Shown here one piece after another: positions 7,731 through 16,159 of a stretch of 64,000 nucleotides of DNA. Origin of the DNA: Halolamina pelagica (lineage in GTDB: Archaea > Halobacteriota > Halobacteria > Halobacteriales > Haloferacaceae); contig NZ_FOXI01000006.1 in assembly GCF_900115675.1 (NCBI RefSeq), positions 62,001-126,000 of the forward strand. The letters are read 5' to 3'. Under the pieces are notes generated by a model that saw nothing but the letters and a program-made list of their open reading frames with translations, had not been told where the DNA came from and searched no databases. Every line of letters begins with the position of its first letter. Position 1 is the stretch's first letter. The translations under genes and the position numbers were made by a program.

Positions 7731-10598
7731 CTACTCCAGGTGGATCGCCGGCCGGAACGGGATCGCGTTCCCGGCCCGGTCCGCGGGGTCGACCACGTCC
7801 GCGTCGTCCTCGGCGTACACCTCGACCTCGGCGTCGAACTCGCGGGCGAGGAACGGCGCGGCGTTCTCGTAGGCCGCGCGCTCGTCCATCGCCAGCAGGT
7901 CCGCGAGCTCCTCGTCGTCGTAGTCCCGCGCGAACTCGACGGCGTCCTGGGCGACCTCGTTGACCTCGTCGCCCCGCTCGCGCAGGTCGGGGTCGCTCAT
8001 CACCTCGCTCATCACCGCGCCCACGTCGGCGCCGGCCTCGCGGACGGCGTCGAACACCTGGTGCTTCCAGTCGGCGGCGGCGTAGATCCGGATGATCTCG
8101 GGGTCCGTGTCGGTCACGTCGGCGACCTCGTTGATGTCGTCGACCAGCGCCTGGACGCGCTCCTCCCCCAGTTCCAGGTCGGGGGCGCGCAGGTCGTCGT
8201 CGACCTCGGGCCACGGCGCGTCCTCGGCGGGCGTGCCGGTCAGCGCCTCGTGGAGTTCGTTCGCCATGAACGGCGTGAACGGCGCCAGCAGGCGCAGCCG
8301 GGTCTCCAGCACGTGCCGCAGCGTCCAGCGCGCGCCCGGCCGGTCGAGGTCGGCGCGGCGACGGTACCACTTCAGGTGCTCGTCGAAGCCGTAGAACGCC
8401 GCCTGCGTCGCGGTCCGGGTCTCGGAGCGCTCCATCGCATCCGTTGCCGTCTCGATCGTGGTCTGGAGCTTCGACAGCAGCCAGCGGTCCACGTCGGTGA
8501 CGGCGTCGCGGTCGCCTTCGGGGCCCTCGATCAGCTCCCGGCCGCGGTTGTAGAACCGCCGGAGCTGGTCGTGGGTGCTCTCGACGGCGTCCTCGCGCCA
8601 GTCGTAGTCCTGCCACGGCTCGGAGGCGTTCAGCAGGAAGAACCGCACGGTGTCGGCACCGTACTCCGAGATCGCCTCGCCCGGCAGGACGACGTGACCC
8701 TTCGAGGAGGACATCTTCTGGCCCTCCAAGAGGCCCATCCCCATCACGACGATCCCCTGGGGCCACTTCGGCTCGGGGAAGAACTCGGCGTGGTGGTAGA
8801 GGTAGAACGTCAGGTGGTTGGTGATCAGGTCGTTGCCCGAGAACCGGTAGTCGACGGGGTACCAGTAGTCCCACTCCTCGCCCAGTTCCAGCGCCGTCGG
8901 GTCGGGGTCGTCGACGGCGTCCTCGCCGTAGAACATCGCGTCGAAGAACTCGTGGTCCAGGTCCTCGACGGGCACGTCCTGGATGTGCGGGGCGACCGTG
9001 TAGTAGGACATGTACAGCGTCGAGTCCGACAGCGGCTCGATCACGAAGTCCTCGTCCCACGGCAGGCGCGTGCCCAGCCCGTAGTTCCGGATGCAGGGCC
9101 ACTCGTTCAGCCAGTCGACGGTGTGTTCGTACTCGCCGCGCGTGTTCTCCGGGATGGCGTCGAGGTTCTCGATCGCCTCCAGGGTCCGCTGCTGCCACTG
9201 TTCGTCGTTGTAGCGCAGGAACCACGTCTCCTGGTAGGCGACCTCCACGTCGCCGCCGCAGCGACAGACGACCTCCTCGGAGAACTCCTGCATCGTGTCG
9301 AAGGCGTCGCCGGCGTGGTGCTCGCGGAAGCGGTCGCGCACGTCCTCGACGACCTCGCCGGCGAACTCGCCGTACTCGTCGTTCAGGATCCCGGAGTGGA
9401 ACTCCGCGTTGTAGAGGTCGTTGGTGGCCTCCTCCAGTTCGGGGTCGGCGCTCGACTCGATGCCCCGGGCGTCGACGGCGTCGCGGGCCGGGATCTCGCC
9501 GTACCCCTCGACGGAGAGGATCGGGATCGGCTCGATCTCCCGGACGGTTTCGGGGTCGACACCGTACTCCGTCAGCTCGTCCGCGCGGTCTTTCAGCTCC
9601 TGCAGCGCGACGTAGTCGTCCGGCGAGTGCGCCGGCACCGACATCACGACGCCGGTGGCGTTGTCGGCGTCGACGAAGCCCGCGGGGAGGATCTGCACGT
9701 CGTCGCCCGTGACGGGGTTCTCGACGGTCGTCCCGACGACGTCCGCGCCCGTGAACTCCGTCTCGATCTCGACCTCGCGGTCCTGGAGGTCGAACTTCTC
9801 GGCGGCGTCCGCCGAGACGACCCACGTCTCGCCGTCGACGCTCGCGCGGACGTACGTCGCCTCGGGGTCGACGTAGGCGTTGGTGACGCCGCGGACCGTC
9901 TCGGGGCGCAGGGTCGCCATCGGGAAGACGGCCTCGCCGTCGTCCGGTGAGTCACCGCGGAAGCGGATCAGCGTGTACTCCTGGAACTCCGCCTCCTCGC
10001 CCTCCAGCAGGTCGTGGGTGGTGACGGGTTGCTCCTCCTCGGTGCAGTAGTTCACCGGGTGCAGCCCCTTCTCGACCAGCCCCTTCTCCTTCAGCGTCTC
10101 GTACTGCCACTCGATGAACGTGGAGTAGCGCTCGTCGTTGGTGGTGAACTCCCGGCGCCAGTCGACGGAGAGGCCCAGGGACTTCATCCCCTTCTTGTAG
10201 TGCTCCTCGATGAAGTACTCCGCGAAGCCCATCGGCGTCTCCAGGTCGCTCAAGTCCTCCTCGGGGACGTTGTACGTGTCCTGCAGCACCGAGAGCTGTT
10301 CCTCCTCGCCCTTCTTCAGGCGCTCGACGGCGCCGATGATCGGCGTCCCGGTGACGTGCCACGCCATCGGGAACAGCACGTTGTCGCCCTGCTGGCGCCG
10401 GTAGCGCGCGTAGGCGTCCGGCACCGTGTACGTGCGGGCGTGCCCGATGTGCATCCCGCCGCTGGGGTAGGGGTACGGCACCGTGACGAACGTCGCGTCG
10501 TCGCCGTCCGCCCCCTCGGCAGGATCGGCCTCGTACCGGCCCTCCTCCCGCCAGCGCTGCCGCCAGCGCTCCTCGATCGCCTGCGGGTCGTAGTCCAT
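7731..10598 (-). CDS. leuS: leucyl-tRNA synthetase
   Basis: A 955-residue class I aminoacyl-tRNA synthetase charging tRNA-Leu. The HIGH signature is at GGMHIGHART near residue 48, and the KMSKS signature is KMSSSKG near residue 633. A CP1 editing domain lies between them (TATLRPETVRGVTNAYV and the GVVMSVPAHSPDDY region). Length fits archaeal LeuRS. A cysteine pair (CRCGG) near residue 435 marks the zinc-binding insertion. The ATG at 10598 begins MDYDPQAIEERWR, the usual N-terminus. The long open frames on the opposite strand are GC-rich shadows. Confidence 0.98.
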   Translation of the reverse strand: MDYDPQAIEERWRQRWREEGRYEADPAEGADGDDATFVTVPYPYPSGGMHIGHARTYTVPDAYARYRRQQGDNVLFPMAWHVTGTPIIGAVERLKKGEEEQLSVLQDTYNVPEEDLSDLETPMGFAEYFIEEHYKKGMKSLGLSVDWRREFTTNDERYSTFIEWQYETLKEKGLVEKGLHPVNYCTEEEQPVTTHDLLEGEEAEFQEYTLIRFRGDSPDDGEAVFPMATLRPETVRGVTNAYVDPEATYVRASVDGETWVVSADAAEKFDLQDREVEIETEFTGADVVGTTVENPVTGDDVQILPAGFVDADNATGVVMSVPAHSPDDYVALQELKDRADELTEYGVDPETVREIEPIPILSVEGYGEIPARDAVDARGIESSADPELEEATNDLYNAEFHSGILNDEYGEFAGEVVEDVRDRFREHHAGDAFDTMQEFSEEVVCRCGGDVEVAYQETWFLRYNDEQWQQRTLEAIENLDAIPENTRGEYEHTVDWLNEWPCIRNYGLGTRLPWDEDFVIEPLSDSTLYMSYYTVAPHIQDVPVEDLDHEFFDAMFYGEDAVDDPDPTALELGEEWDYWYPVDYRFSGNDLITNHLTFYLYHHAEFFPEPKWPQGIVVMGMGLLEGQKMSSSKGHVVLPGEAISEYGADTVRFFLLNASEPWQDYDWREDAVESTHDQLRRFYNRGRELIEGPEGDRDAVTDVDRWLLSKLQTTIETATDAMERSETRTATQAAFYGFDEHLKWYRRRADLDRPGARWTLRHVLETRLRLLAPFTPFMANELHEALTGTPAEDAPWPEVDDDLRAPDLELGEERVQALVDDINEVADVTDTDPEIIRIYAAADWKHQVFDAVREAGADVGAVMSEVMSDPDLRERGDEVNEVAQDAVEFARDYDDEELADLLAMDERAAYENAAPFLAREFDAEVEVYAEDDADVVDPADRAGNAIPFRPAIHLE

Positions 10599-10764
10599 AC
10601 CCGTGTCTCCCGGCCCCGCGTAAAAATACCCATCAGTTCTGACTGGCCCGGCCGGCAGCGAGTCCGTCGCCGCCGATCACCGGTCGAGTGGCGTGCTGGC
10701 TGGTCACACGGCCGTTTCGTGACCGAAGCGCTTTTGCACGGAACCCACCCTCTCACGAACACGA

Positions 10765-10962
10765 ATGGCCAACGCCGGCAGTACCCACTCGACGGTACGC
10801 GACGATGCACCCCTGCTGGCGTTCGCACTCGGCCTCCTCTGTCTCCTGGCGATGGTCCCGGTCACGCTCGGCGCGCTCGCGGGCTATCTCACGCTCGGCG
10901 CCGCCGTCCCCGTGCTCGCCGTCGGCGCCGGCGCCGCCGTCCTCTCACTCGTCGTGGCCTGA
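10765..10962 (+). CDS. small membrane protein (65 aa), unknown
   Basis: A short protein with a polar N-terminus (MANAGSTHSTVRDDAP) and two hydrophobic segments, near residues 17-37 and 40-63. A T-rich element (CTTTTG) at about 10731-10736 lies 29-34 nt before the ATG, consistent with a leaderless promoter. Its end overlaps the end of the opposite-strand gene by 18 bp. Function unknown. Confidence 0.55.
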   Translation: MANAGSTHSTVRDDAPLLAFALGLLCLLAMVPVTLGALAGYLTLGAAVPVLAVGAGAAVLSLVVA

Positions 10963-11379
10963 GCCGAACACGACCAGCAGCACGAGCGTCGTCACCGAGA
11001 GCGTCACCGCCCCGTACAGTAGTAGCGACGCCGGCGCGTCGCCGAGCAGCCAGCCAACGGCCTCCGTCACCAGAAACGGCAGCACCAGCAGCGCCGCGAC
11101 CGCGGCAGCCCGCCGACGGTGGGCAGCCCCGCTCCGGGACCAGAACCCCCGCCGGAGCGCGGCGTCGCCCGCCCCGGCGCCGACGATGGGGCCGACGACG
11201 ACCGAGATCAACGAGAGCGCCATCGACGCGTTACCGACGACCTCCCCGAGCCAGAGCCAGCGCACCACGGCCGCGACGCCGGAGAGTGCCCGCCAGGCGG
11301 CTGTCGCTCCCAGGAGCGCGGCGACGGCGCGCTGTGTGGTCCGGGGTGGCACGGTCGCGGCTTGGGCGAAAAGTGGCAA
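10945..11379 (-). CDS. hypothetical integral membrane protein
   Basis: A 144-residue protein with four or more hydrophobic segments (near residues 17-32, 50-68, 90-108 and 116-138) and a basic loop (RSGAAHRRRA), consistent with a polytopic membrane protein. No family was recognised. The start is uncertain; the ATG at 11379 gives the longest frame. It converges with the small membrane gene ending at 10962. Confidence 0.5.
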   Translation of the reverse strand: MPLFAQAATVPPRTTQRAVAALLGATAAWRALSGVAAVVRWLWLGEVVGNASMALSLISVVVGPIVGAGAGDAALRRGFWSRSGAAHRRRAAAVAALLVLPFLVTEAVGWLLGDAPASLLLYGAVTLSVTTLVLLVVFGSGHDE

Positions 11380-11468
11380 AACGGTACCGGTAGCCCCGGT
11401 CTCCAGTGGACGAACCGTCGCGGGGGTGAGACCGGGAGCTTCTTCTCCCGCAGCACCGACCCCCGTGT

Positions 11469-11657
11469 ATGGAGATCGCCGGCAAGACGCTGCGTCGACG
11501 GGTGCTGACCGCCCTCGCGGTGTTCGTCGTGCTCGTCGTCTGGGACTACGCCGCCGGATCGTCGGTCGAGTGGGTCGTTAACCTGCTCGTACCGGCGCTT
11601 TTCTTCCTCTTCTCGGTGCTGGTCGACCTCGGGATCGAGCGCTGGCTGCGGGAGTAG
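11469..11657 (+). CDS. small two-segment membrane protein (62 aa)
   Basis: The protein has a basic N-terminus (MEIAGKTLRRR) followed by two hydrophobic helices near residues 12-27 and 33-52, ending in a charged tail. This is a common layout for small haloarchaeal membrane proteins of unknown function. It stands alone between an opposite-strand gene and hsp20. Confidence 0.6.
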   Translation: MEIAGKTLRRRVLTALAVFVVLVVWDYAAGSSVEWVVNLLVPALFFLFSVLVDLGIERWLRE

Positions 11658-11687
11658 AGCGGAGAACGGGCGACGGGGCGGACCCGA

Positions 11688-12125
11688 TCAGTTGATCTCG
11701 ATGTCGGTGCCGTCCTCGCCGCCGGCCTTGGGGAGTTCCACCGTGAGCACGCCGTTCTCGTAGCTCGCGGCAGCCTCGTGTTCGTCCACGTCCGTGGGGA
11801 GCGACACCGTGCGGCTGACCGCCCGCCGGGTGCGCTCGCGGCGGTAGTACTGGGTCTCCTCGTCTTCGGACTCGGTCTCGGTGCTGCGCTCGGCCGAGAT
11901 ACGGAGCTGTCGGTCGCTGACGGACACGTCGATCTCCTCGGGGTCGAAGCCGGGCACGTCCGCGGTGACCACGATCTCGTCGTCGGCGTCGGCCACGTCG
12001 ACGTGGATGCCGCCGCCGGTGCCGGCGCCGCCGGCGTCGAACTCCCGGCTCATCTCGGCGAACCCGGAGTTGAGCTGTTCGAACAGTTCCTCGATCTCCT
12101 CGAACGGGTCGCGTCGGTTGGGCAT
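11688..12125 (-). CDS. Hsp20/alpha-crystallin small heat-shock protein
   Basis: A 145-residue ATP-independent chaperone that holds unfolding proteins. The alpha-crystallin domain runs from about residue 48 (IHVDVADADDEIVVTADVPG) to near the end, including the conserved segment ENGVLTVELPK. The N-terminal arm begins MPNRRDPFEEIEELFEQL. ATG 12125 was chosen because it begins this typical arm; CTTAAC at about 12150-12155 lies 25-30 nt upstream as a TATA-like element. Heat regulation is expected from the family but is not visible here. Confidence 0.93.
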   Translation of the reverse strand: MPNRRDPFEEIEELFEQLNSGFAEMSREFDAGGAGTGGGIHVDVADADDEIVVTADVPGFDPEEIDVSVSDRQLRISAERSTETESEDEETQYYRRERTRRAVSRTVSLPTDVDEHEAAASYENGVLTVELPKAGGEDGTDIEIN

Positions 12126-12198
12126 ACGTGGATAAACGGGGCGAGCGCTGTTAAGGATTGCCGCCAGCGGACCCGAACGGTCACGGGCGGTCGGTTCG

Positions 12199-13047
12199 CT
12201 ACTCGACGACGTGGTGCGTGTCGTAGGAGCCGAGGCGACGAACCCAGCCGTCGGCACAGATCGCCTCGACCTCCGCCAACGCCTCCTGGGTACGGGTCTC
12301 GTACAGCCCGGCCTCGATGTCGAAGTGGAAGCAGTAGTCGCCGAGGCGGCGGCCGCTGGGGCGGGACTCGATCCGGGAGAGGTTGATGTCCCGGTCCGCG
12401 AACGCCGCCAGCAGTTCGAGCAGCAGGCCGGGGTAGTTCGCGCCGGGGTAGACGACGAGGCTGGTCTTCCCGCCGGCCTCGGAGCGCTCGCTCTCGGGGG
12501 CGACGACGAGGAAGCGAGTGGCGTTCGAGTCCCGGTCTTGGATGTTCTCGGCGATGCGCTGGAGGGGGTGGTCGCCGTCGTCGCCGTCGGCTCCCGTTTC
12601 CGGCGAGCCCGCGTTGGCCGGGTGGCCGATGGCTGCGACCGACGGGTTCTCGCGAGCGCGCTCGACCCCGCGAGCCGTCGACGCCACCGCCTCCTGGGCC
12701 ACGTCGGGGTAGTTCTCGGTCAGGTACTCCCGGCACTGCGCCAGCGCCTGCGGGTGGGACGCGACGGTGTCGAACTCGGGACCCTGTGCGAGGAGGGCGT
12801 GCCGGATGGGGGAGACGATCTCCTGGACGACACTCACCTCGCGGTCGGCCAGCGCGTCGAGGCTCTCGTCGACCGAGCCCTCGATGCTGTTCTCGACGGG
12901 AACGACGCCGCGCTCGAACTCGCCGTCGGCAACGGCCGCGACGATCTCCGTCACCGACTCCCGGAAGCTGACCGCCCCCTCGTCGGCGATCGACTGGGCT
13001 GCGCGGTGGGAGTACGTCCCCGCCGGCCCCAGCGTGACCACGTGCAT
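12199..13047 (-). CDS. pheA: prephenate dehydratase
   Basis: A 282-residue enzyme converting prephenate to phenylpyruvate for phenylalanine synthesis. The dehydratase domain starts MHVVTLGPAGTYSHRAA and includes VVPVENSIEGSV (near residues 48-59) and the signature TRF at 167-169. A C-terminal ACT domain follows (from about residue 185) with ESRPSG at 207-212, the region that binds phenylalanine for feedback inhibition. There is an acidic Gly/Asp-rich insert near residues 147-160. ATG 13047 matches the family start. It is not linked to the trp genes. Confidence 0.96.
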   Translation of the reverse strand: MHVVTLGPAGTYSHRAAQSIADEGAVSFRESVTEIVAAVADGEFERGVVPVENSIEGSVDESLDALADREVSVVQEIVSPIRHALLAQGPEFDTVASHPQALAQCREYLTENYPDVAQEAVASTARGVERARENPSVAAIGHPANAGSPETGADGDDGDHPLQRIAENIQDRDSNATRFLVVAPESERSEAGGKTSLVVYPGANYPGLLLELLAAFADRDINLSRIESRPSGRRLGDYCFHFDIEAGLYETRTQEALAEVEAICADGWVRRLGSYDTHHVVE

Positions 13048-13088
13048 GCCACGGCGTTCGCGAGGAGTCGGGAAAAGCGCGTCGGGAG

Positions 13089-13232
13089 CTACAGGCCGAC
13101 GATGTCGTCCAGTTCGACCGCCTCGGTTCGCCCGCCACAGACGGCGCACTCGTCGACGCGTGCCGGGGCGGGGGAGCCCTCCATGTGGAGGTTGCCACAC
13201 TCGGAACACACCTCGAACTCGGCGTCGAGCAT
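13089..13232 (-). CDS. zinc-ribbon microprotein (47 aa)
   Basis: A short frame with ATG at 13232 encodes 47 residues. It has two knuckles, CSEC at residues 9-12 and CAVC at 29-32, separated by 16 residues, then an acidic tail ending DDIVGL. The CxxC-x16-CxxC spacing predicts a single zinc ribbon. Haloarchaeal genomes contain many such small zinc-finger proteins, mostly uncharacterised. It lies 41 bp upstream of pheA on the same strand and may share its transcript. Confidence 0.7.
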   Translation of the reverse strand: MLDAEFEVCSECGNLHMEGSPAPARVDECAVCGGRTEAVELDDIVGL

Positions 13233-13330
13233 TGCGCGAGAGGCGGTACTGGCCAGTCACAGGAGAACTTTGTGGCGGGGTCGACCGCGTCGCCGCTCCA
13301 CGTCGGCCAGTTGCCCGTCGACGCCGGTGC

Positions 13331-13405
13331 GCTCACACCCACCGCAATTTCCCCATCACCGTGGGGTCGCTCACACCCCCGCGGTTGCCCTTCACCGCGG
13401 GGTCG
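13331..13405. repeat. imperfect 38-bp tandem repeat with inverted repeats
   Basis: Two units beginning GCTCACACCC start at 13331 and 13369. Each ends in a purine-rich GGGGTC and contains an internal inverted repeat; in the second unit CCCCGCGG (13377-13384) pairs with CCGCGGGG (13395-13402). The second unit covers the stop codon of the ModE-like gene, so it may act as that gene's terminator or control the zinc-ribbon gene downstream. Confidence 0.65.
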
Positions 13406-14072
13406 TTCTCGTCGCCGTCGCTTTGAACGACGCCACCACCTCGCGACCGGGCTCGAGCGTCAGTCGCTCACGGCTCTCCTCGGTGACGAGCGCCGAAAGC
13501 GGCGCGTCGGCGCCCACGTCGACCGACACCCGGCAGACCGACTCGCCCCGCTCCACGTCGACGACCGGGCCCGAGAACCGGTTGCGCGCACTCGTCGCGC
13601 CGCCCTCGGGCGCGTCCGCGGGGTCGTGCAGCGTCACCGCGTCGGCGCGCAGGACGACCTCGACGGCGTCGGCGTCGGGCGGCACGAGCGCCCGGACCTC
13701 GCCGGCGGCCGTCTCGACGATCCCCAGCTCCCCCTCGCGGTCGATCACGTCGCCGTCGAGCACCGTCTCCGTGGTCTCCGCGATGGCGGTGTAGCCCGCG
13801 CGCAGGCGGTCGAACGCCGCCAGCAGGTCGCGAGCGCGGGCGGTGAGTGCGCTTCCGCCGCCGCCGCTGCCGCCGCGCTGGCGTTCGACCAGCGGGCCGA
13901 AGGCGTCCTCCATGTCGGTGAGTCGGTCGTGCGCCCGGGAGTAGGACCGTCCCAGCGTCGACGCCGCCGCGTTCAGCGATCCGGCGTCGTCGACGGCCCG
14001 GAGCAGTTCGGCGTCGCGCTCCCCGAACGCCACGCCGTCGGCCCGGAGTGTGGCGTCGAACCCTGCGTCCAT
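13392..14072 (-). CDS. ModE-like molybdate-responsive regulator (HTH + TOBE)
   Basis: A 226-residue protein. Residues about 20-60 form a winged HTH (LLRAVDDAGSLNAAASTLGRSYSRAHDRL), as in the N-terminus of ModE. A Gly-rich linker (RQRGGSGGGGS) follows. The C-terminal region contains TOBE-like segments (ATSARNRFSGPVVDVERGES and LTLEPGREVVASFKATA), which bind molybdate or tungstate in this family. It probably senses oxyanion supply and controls uptake or cofactor genes. No transporter is adjacent; two moeA genes lie about 30 kb away. ATG 14072 fits the HTH start. Confidence 0.88.
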   Translation of the reverse strand: MDAGFDATLRADGVAFGERDAELLRAVDDAGSLNAAASTLGRSYSRAHDRLTDMEDAFGPLVERQRGGSGGGGSALTARARDLLAAFDRLRAGYTAIAETTETVLDGDVIDREGELGIVETAAGEVRALVPPDADAVEVVLRADAVTLHDPADAPEGGATSARNRFSGPVVDVERGESVCRVSVDVGADAPLSALVTEESRERLTLEPGREVVASFKATATRTTPR

Positions 14073-14194
14073 ACGCCTGCTGTGGCCAGCACCGGCAAAA
14101 CGGTTCTGGGGGCCGGCCCAGCCAGGCGAGCACAGACCGTGGTACCACGACTCTCGGAAGGGTTATCCCCGGATAGAGTGTACGTTTGTTTGCA

Positions 14195-14389
14195 ATGGCA
14201 AACGGTACGGTTGATTTCTTCAACGACACGGGCGGCTACGGTTTCATCGAGACTGAGGACGCGGACGACGACGTGTTCTTCCACATGGAAGACGTCGGCG
14301 GCCCCGACCTGGAGGAGGGTGAAGAGGTAGAGTTCGAGATCGAACAGGCAGACAAGGGTCCGCGCGCGACGAACGTCGTCCGGAACTAA
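14195..14389 (+). CDS. cspA: cold-shock domain protein
   Basis: A 64-residue single cold-shock domain (OB fold). RNP1 is GGYGFIE (residues 11-17) and RNP2 is VFFHM (near 25-29); both bind single-stranded RNA or DNA. It is more acidic than bacterial CspA, as expected for a halophile. ATG 14195 was chosen because it begins MANGTVDFFND; a longer in-frame start adds only three residues. GGTTAT at 14161-14166 is a weak TATA-like element at leaderless distance. Confidence 0.95.
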   Translation: MANGTVDFFNDTGGYGFIETEDADDDVFFHMEDVGGPDLEEGEEVEFEIEQADKGPRATNVVRN

Positions 14390-14496
14390 CGGTTTCTCAG
14401 TCGCTGCGAGGCGACAACCCGTTTTCACGCCGACGAGCGATGGCGTTCGCGCTCGACACCTGCGACGGCCAACTGATGGGACTGGGACGATTTCTG

Positions 14497-14606
14497 TATA
14501 GCGGTAGCTAGTTTATTCCTCCGCGAGCGGCCGATCGACCGACGAGCTGCGACACCGCTACAGAACCGAGAGTCAGCAGCCGAGAAAGGAGAGATCGCTC
14601 GCGGAG
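14497..14606. other. structured intergenic DNA with nested inverted repeats
   Basis: Between the convergent cspA and hisH genes, CTCCGCGAGCG at 14519-14529 pairs with CGCTCGCGGAG at 14596-14606 (11 bp). TAGCGGT near 14499-14505 pairs with ACCGCTA at about 14554-14560. The sequence also has a T-rich element (GTTTATT, near 14511-14517). It could be a bidirectional terminator or a small structured RNA; nothing shows which. Confidence 0.4.
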
Positions 14607-14619
14607 ACGATCGCCCGCC

Positions 14620-15273
14620 TCAGCAGAGGTCGACGAAGTTCTTCAGGATGGTCAGCCCGGTCTCGCCGCTCTTCTCGGGGTGGAACTGCGTGCCGAACAC
14701 GGTGCCGTCGTCGTTGGCGACGACCGCCGGGAACGTGACGCCGTACTCGGTCTCGGCGACGATCGCGTGGTCGTCCTCGGGATCGGCGTAGTAGGAGTGG
14801 ACGAAGTAGGCGTGCTCGCCGTCGACGGAGCCGCCGCGGCCGCCGTCGACGCCGGTCACGAGCGGGTGGTCACGGACCACGTCGAGTTCGTTCCAGCCCA
14901 TGTGGGGGATCTTCTGGTCGCCGCGGAAGCGCACGTTCGTGCCGGGAACGAACCCGAGCCCTTCGACGGCGCCCTGGCCGGCGTACTCGGCCTCCTCGCT
15001 CTCGGCGAGCAGCATCTGCATCCCGAGGCAGATGCCGAACAGCGGGGTGTCCGAGGCCGCCACGTCTGCCAGCGCGTCGCGGTAGGGATCGGCGTTCTCC
15101 ATCCCCTCGCGGAACGCCCCGACGCCCGGGAGCACGACGCCGTCGGCGTCGTCGAACCGCCCGGGGTCGTCCGTGATCGTCACCGATGCCCCCGCGCGTT
15201 CGAGCCCCCTCGTGACGCTTCGGAGGTTGCCGAGGCCGTAGTCGACGACGACGACGTCGGCGTGCGTGTCCAT
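14620..15273 (-). CDS. hisH: imidazole glycerol phosphate synthase, glutaminase subunit
   Basis: A 217-residue class I glutamine amidotransferase that feeds ammonia to HisF in histidine synthesis. The nucleophile cysteine is in GICLGMQML (near residue 86), and the His/Glu of the triad are in TQFHPEKSGETG near residue 200. The N-terminus reads VVVVDYGLGNLRSV, typical of HisH. ATG 15273 follows this. No other his genes are nearby, as is common in haloarchaea. Confidence 0.96.
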   Translation of the reverse strand: MDTHADVVVVDYGLGNLRSVTRGLERAGASVTITDDPGRFDDADGVVLPGVGAFREGMENADPYRDALADVAASDTPLFGICLGMQMLLAESEEAEYAGQGAVEGLGFVPGTNVRFRGDQKIPHMGWNELDVVRDHPLVTGVDGGRGGSVDGEHAYFVHSYYADPEDDHAIVAETEYGVTFPAVVANDDGTVFGTQFHPEKSGETGLTILKNFVDLC

Positions 15274-15480
15274 ACGCGAGCCTGCGGTTCCGTCGCTCAA
15301 GTGACTTTCCGTCGCGGCGTGCCATAGCGTCCCCCGTTCGCATAGTCCCTCAGGCTTACCGCCGCACCGCCGATCCATGGCCGACCCCCACGGCGAGCGA
15401 TCCGCGACCTCCACCGCGGCGAGCGAACCGAGCCCCGATCGACCGCGACAACGCCGGGACCCGGCTGCTGGAGAAACCGG

Positions 15481-16077
15481 TCAGTAGTCGCCCAGTCGGG
15501 ACTGGCCACCGTCGGCGTCCGCGAGCCCGGAGAGTTCGGCCGCGTGCGCGATGGCGTCGGCGAACGTGTCCCGCTGGGAAGCGTCGTACAGCGTCGCCGC
15601 GGGGTGGACCGAGATCAGCACCCGCTGGGACCGCTCGCCAACCCGAGCGTCGTGGACCTCGCCGGCCTCCTTCGTCACCGCCACCGAGCGGTCGAGCAGG
15701 TGCTCGCCGGGCACTTTTCCCAACGTGACCACCAGATCCGGGTCGACGGTCGCGATCTCGGCCTCGAGATACCCGCGGCAGTTCTCGAGTTCCTCGACGT
15801 GTGGGTCCCGGTTGTCCGGGGGCCGACAGCGCACGCAGTTGGTGATGCGCACGTCCGAGCGCGCCAGCCCGGCGTCCCGCAGCGCCTCGTCGAGCACGTC
15901 GCCCGACCGGCCGACGAACGGCTCGCCGCCCTCGTCCTCCTTCTGGCCGGGTGCCTCACCCAGGAACAGCAGGTCGGCGTCGTCTGGGCCGACGCCGTCG
16001 ACGATACGGCTCCGGGATTCCACCAGCGCCGGACAGCGCTCGCAGGACCCCACACAGAGGCCGTCGGTCTCGTTCAT
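15481..16077 (-). CDS. family 4 uracil-DNA glycosylase (Fe-S)
   Basis: A 198-residue enzyme that removes uracil from DNA. Cys12 and Cys15 (CERC), then Cys84 and Cys100, have the CX2C...CX15C pattern that holds the 4Fe-4S cluster of family 4 glycosylases. The active-site loop is GEAPGQKEDE at residues 40-49, and the C-terminal DNA-binding motif is SVHPAATL. The ATG at 16077 places the first cysteine cluster at the N-terminus, as expected. It is divergent from the dipeptidase gene. Confidence 0.92.
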   Translation of the reverse strand: MNETDGLCVGSCERCPALVESRSRIVDGVGPDDADLLFLGEAPGQKEDEGGEPFVGRSGDVLDEALRDAGLARSDVRITNCVRCRPPDNRDPHVEELENCRGYLEAEIATVDPDLVVTLGKVPGEHLLDRSVAVTKEAGEVHDARVGERSQRVLISVHPAATLYDASQRDTFADAIAHAAELSGLADADGGQSRLGDY

Positions 16078-16110
16078 ACCGGACCCCGGGCGGCGATCGG
16101 CTTGAAGGGT

Positions 16111-16123
16111 GGCGCTTCGCGCC
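16111..16123. repeat. small triloop hairpin (TTC/GAA loop)
   Basis: GGCGC-TTC-GCGCC is a perfect 5-bp stem; on the minus strand its core is GCGAAGC. It lies in the 82-bp gap between the divergent uracil-DNA glycosylase and dipeptidase starts. It belongs to the same structural type as the hairpin in trpB. Confidence 0.5.
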
Positions 16124-16159
16124 GGAACTTTCGAGTCGGCGGCGTCTGAGGGGGAATCC

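Noticed and set aside
7359-9950. An 863-codon open frame on the plus strand opposite leuS
   Set aside because: It is a GC-rich shadow of leuS: its sequence is Val/Arg/Asp-rich without domain motifs, and leuS itself is unambiguous.
16109-16159. Upstream GTG start for the dipeptidase
   Set aside because: The added residues cover a hairpin and do not resemble the family N-terminus; GTG 16160 places the metal motif correctly.
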